In this document: in pieces, positions 60,901 through 64,000 of the stretch
How the letters are laid out: each line of letters begins with the position of its first letter
Position numbering within the stretch: position 1 is the first letter of the stretch
Source of the DNA: Malachius bipustulatus
Taxonomy: Eukaryota; Arthropoda; Insecta; Coleoptera; Melyridae
Assembly: GCA_910589415.1 (NCBI GenBank)
Contig: OU342636.1
Location: 44,779,735-44,843,734 of the forward strand
Length of the DNA: 64,000 nt
Direction of reading: 5' to 3'
Notes under the pieces: model-generated
Seen by the model: only the letters and a program-made list of their open reading frames with translations
Database searches by the model: none
Told to the model about the DNA's origin: nothing
Made by a program: the position numbers and the translations under genes

Positions 60901-62113
60901 AATTTTCAGGTAAAAAAGTGCACACGGGAGGCGGTTTCAGCGGGAAAGGTTTCAAGTTCGATGAAACCGAAGCGGCCGCCGTCAACGAGCGCAAGAAGTT
61001 CCAGAAAGCCGCCCTCGGGCTCCAGGATTCCGACGACGAGGACCTGGAAAACGATATCGATCAGCAGATCGAGAGCATGTTCGCAACTAAACGGACCGTT
61101 AAAGAAATTAAAGCTCCGATGGGTGAGTGTAATTATAATACGTTAGAGTGTTAGTATATAGGGGTGTTTCTAAAAGGTCTTTACAACGTTCTACCATGTG
61201 TTCCTCGGATGAAAGTAAGTCGATTTAAGCCAACAATCTTTGTGCAAAGTGGCCTGGTTTAGCCACTACGAGATGTCAGAGTGTCAATTTAAAAATCGTT
61301 ATTTGATTTTAAAAACTTAACCCCACGAGCGATTTTGATGGAATTTTGGTATTATGATGTCATGGTTTCATGGGACAAAAATGATCACAGTGTATACTCA
61401 GATTGGGCCAGTTACTGATCATTCTCTACACAAAATGTGACAGTAAATCTAACAATTGTTTGTGTCCTGCAAAATCGTAATGTGACGAGTTAATTAATAG
61501 TGTGAATATCTTTACAGGTATAGTGAACCCGAACAATCCGGCGACTTCGGGCAGCGCGGCCGATAAGCTGGAACTGGCCAAGCGTCTTGCTTCGAAGATC
61601 AACCTAAGCAAGACGGTGGCCCTGGACACAAAATGGGCGACTCAGCAAGCGGCCGAATCGATCCTGAAGGGCAGCGGTAGCCAGCCGTTGATCACGGCAA
61701 AGACGGTCGCCGAGCAGCTCGCCGCCAAACTGAACACCAAGCTGAACTACCAGCCCAAGGACGACGATGAGCGGGGCGAGGAAGAGAGCGAGCAGACCTT
61801 CAGGAAGTACGAGGAGGAGCTGGAGATCAACGATTTCCCGCAGCAGGCGCGCTGGAGGGTCACCTCGAAGGAGGCCCTCGCTCAGATTTCCGAGTACTCG
61901 GAGGCGGGTATAACGGTCCGTGGTACTTACGTGGTGACCGGTAAGTCGCCCCCCGAGGGCGAGAGGAAACTGTATCTAGCAATCGAAAGTACTTCCGATA
62001 TGGCCGTATCGAAGGCGAAAGCGGAGATCACTCGTCTTATCAAGGAGGAACTGCTCAAATTGCAGACGTCCGGTCACCATACCTTCAATAAGGCGAGGTA
62101 TAAGGTTGTCTGA
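57929..62113 (+). CDS. DDX46: DDX46 / Prp5 DEAD-box spliceosomal RNA helicase
   Basis: Eight coding exons: 57929-57939, 58037-58315, 58380-58467, 58530-58848, 59204-59596, 59654-60853, 60910-61122 and 61518-62113. Phases agree throughout, totalling 1032 aa (human 1031). The first exon holds only 11 coding bases (MVR + 2). Residues 5-110 form an Arg/Ser domain, followed by acidic and Lys/Glu coiled-coil stretches. The helicase core has the Q motif [14 protein letters not shown] (391-404), motif I AKTGSGKT (416-423), [12 protein letters not shown] (529-532), SAT (560-562), ARGLDVKQ and motif [10 protein letters not shown] (705-712). The C terminus has LTKxN-type NPNNPATSG and ends [13 protein letters not shown]. 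Prp5 remodels U2 snRNP and proofreads the branch site when the prespliceosome forms. GC content is high compared with the flanks. Confidence 0.96.
58849..59203 (+). other. DDX46 intron 4
   Basis: The intron is 355 bp and AT-rich. Two similar segments (about 58895-58985 and 59050-59110, sharing CCAA-AG-TGG-G-TAAA and AGAAATCCAA) suggest an internal imperfect duplication. No coding content. Confidence 0.5.
61123..61517 (+). other. DDX46 intron 7
   Basis: 395 bp; donor GTGAGTGT, acceptor CTTTACAG. Nothing further was recognised. Confidence 0.5.
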
Positions 62114-64000
62114 GGATTTAGGGTCGTTCTGCTCTGGTACAAAGTCTTCTCTTTAGTCTTTTAATTATTAATATTATCAGTAAGTTATTATTATTATTAT
62201 TATTATTTTGTAATTTAACTTGTTATAAAATATTTTGTATGAGTGTTCAATTTTACTTATTTAATTATTAAATTTATCAAGTAAATATTGTGTTAACTTT
62301 GAAGCTATATACACTTCCATTTTTTTCTAAATAGTCTGCCAAGGTCATATTAGCTTATGCAATAATTGGATTTGATGTCAATTTTTATATCCAAAATAAC
62401 AAACTGTTTACATCTGTCAGTTTTCATATTTAATTAATTTAATATGTAATTTTATAAAATGAATTAAAAACAAGGAAAGTGATGGAGATTTTTTATTCCA
62501 TAAGAGTAAGTAAGATCCCGAAGTATTTAAGTGAAGAAGCCAAACAGATGGTGGCGAATTTGATTCATTATTTTGAAGATGGATCTATGAATGGGGGCCC
62601 CTTATTACATACCAGTAACATCAGTGACCGAAGTATTCCCGATCGTCAGTCTTCTTCCTCCTGCAGTTGTAGTTCCTTTACATATTTACTTTTTCCGAGA
62701 AGTGGAAGAACAAAATTTAATTTACCTTAACATTCTGAAGGTGAAGACTGAACTTCAATCCTTTTATCTAACAATGTCGTGTATGGAGACCTATTCGAAT
62801 TTTCAAAATCAGATATTCGACATTTTATAAGGTAGGTATTATTTACCTTTATAATTTCATTTACATATTACGACTATTACAATAACAGTCAAGTTTTGCA
62901 TTATTTAAATTTGTAATTTGTGTAGGTACAACTTTCCAATAAAATGTTCTTTACAAATAGGTGCTCATAATTTTTTTTAGCCTACTATAAATTAATAGGT
63001 ACGATAATCAAAAGAAACCTTAAATCTTATTTCCATTTCCAAATAAATAATAATTGTAAATATAAGAGTTTCCTCATTGCACCTACAAAATTTTAAATAG
63101 GACATCGATGCTGATATTTCATATTGTGACCTTGGCAGCCTATTTAGAAAAAAATTTAACCTTAGGTACCGATTTTTTTTTGTTGAAATTTTAGTTCTAT
63201 TAATCCGTGTCAGAATTTTGACAGTTTATACAGTAAACTTTGAAACATTAATAAACCTCAGAATTGACATTTTAATTTTTGTAGATCATATTTGGACCAG
63301 CCTGTATAATAAACAAGTAAAAAGACACAAATGACAAGTATGACATATAAATCAATCCCATAATAATTGTTGTTATTAACTGGCAGAAACCATATAATTG
63401 AATCATTTCTTCATTAATTTCAAAGCCCCCCCCCCCACCCCACATTGATTATTAACAGTAAATAGACTTTTAATTTTCTATGCAACTTGGCAACAGCTGC
63501 TCAGAAAAGAAGTAACGTTTTTGAGAGAAATAACACTTGTCATTAAATCACATACAGTGTGTGTCACAGACATGGTACACCCCCTTTTTTTTCTTTATTT
63601 TTGGAGATTTGGTACGTCGCATATTCTCGATAGCGCGCACTTTTTAGCGGAAAATTGAATTTTTTCCCACATCCGGTTTTTCCTGAAATGTTACCAACTT
63701 TTTATTTTTAAACGGGACACCTATATATTATTATATTTTTGGATTCTATACATTTGTACGAATCCAACAACACCACATAAGTACCATTTTAAAAGTCAAA
63801 TTTGTTTTTATTTAATTTTTTATTTCTCAATTATAGTGTGCCACGACTTCAGTTGTGTTCGTCACAGATGCAAAATGGGTACACCAAAATGTCCCTCATT
63901 GGAAGTACTAGTAGATGGTACCTCGGTACCAATATGGTACCATTTGAAAAAAGCGAATCCAACTCAAAAAATCATTCCGGTGAGCATAATTTATCCATAA
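62114..64000. other. 3' flank of DDX46 to window end
   Basis: An (ATT)n tract lies at about 62178-62205, probably in the 3' UTR. A degenerate open region (62482-62824) follows. The rest is AT-rich with a C9 run near 63427. From about 63540 the sequence contains GTGTGTCACAGACATGGTACACC and, at 63845-63890, GTTCGTCACAGATGCAAAATGG with GTACACCA, suggesting a further repeat running off the right edge. Confidence 0.45.
62482..62824 (+). pseudogene. possible transposase-like N-terminal fragment, frameshifted
   Basis: One frame gives KYLSEEAKQMVANLIHYFED and NGGPLL. The next frame continues IPVTSVTE. This order (helix, then NGxPLxP-x-VxxR) resembles the N terminus of insect DDE transposase-like proteins. 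The switch between frames near 62605 implies an indel. Similarity is from memory and weak. An unrelated small gene cannot be excluded. Confidence 0.3.

Overview
The window is eukaryotic and almost certainly an insect. It is AT-rich with short GT-AG introns, its genes match insect or metazoan orthologues, and repeats (fold-back elements, SINEs, LTR and non-LTR retrotransposons) fill the spaces between genes. A beetle is plausible from the TE style, but the sequence does not settle the order. No prokaryotic features (operons, CRISPR, phage) are present.

Eight cellular genes can be reconstructed exon by exon, with reading frames that close across every junction. They are: the 5' end of a cytohesin ARF-GEF gene (minus, running off the left edge; coding exons 4430-4388 and 934-861); mitochondrial ribosomal protein mS31 (plus, 6222-7322, single exon); a nine-exon SLC17/sialin-like transporter (minus, 24000-17642, 508 aa); mitochondrial acyl carrier protein (minus, 29936-28101) with two alternative middle exons; TFIP11/Sip1 (plus, 40735-44762, 840 aa); glyoxylate/hydroxypyruvate reductase (plus, 52430-53679); TXNDC15 (plus, 55442-56403); and DDX46/Prp5 (plus, 57929-62113, 1032 aa). 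A C2H2 zinc-finger gene (minus, 38289-37410) has a frameshift next to a tandemly duplicated finger.

Mobile elements: a structurally intact Ty3/gypsy retrotransposon (45270-50263) has two LTRs that look identical, a CAAAT target duplication and one 1390-codon Gag-Pol frame. It sits inside an older dispersed repeat whose empty site is preserved at 31084-31088. There is also a 5'-truncated non-LTR retrotransposon (34661-36718) next to two related LTR-like blocks, a decayed BEL/Pao piece (32583-33705), a decayed non-LTR 3' end (about 11300-11860), two tRNA-derived SINE candidates, a TIR element with TAAGA flanks (38375-39217), and at least eight fold-back elements of about 150-1700 bp.

The genes are unrelated housekeeping functions rather than one pathway: two spliceosome factors (TFIP11, DDX46), two mitochondrial proteins (mS31, ACP), a vesicle-traffic GEF, a transporter, a metabolic reductase and an ER/ciliary thioredoxin-like protein. 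I found no convincing novel gene system. The points most worth following are the alternative ACP exons, the young gypsy insertion, nine TGACGTCA palindromes mostly upstream of genes and partly carried by repeats, and the LTR/LINE composite at 33988-37178.
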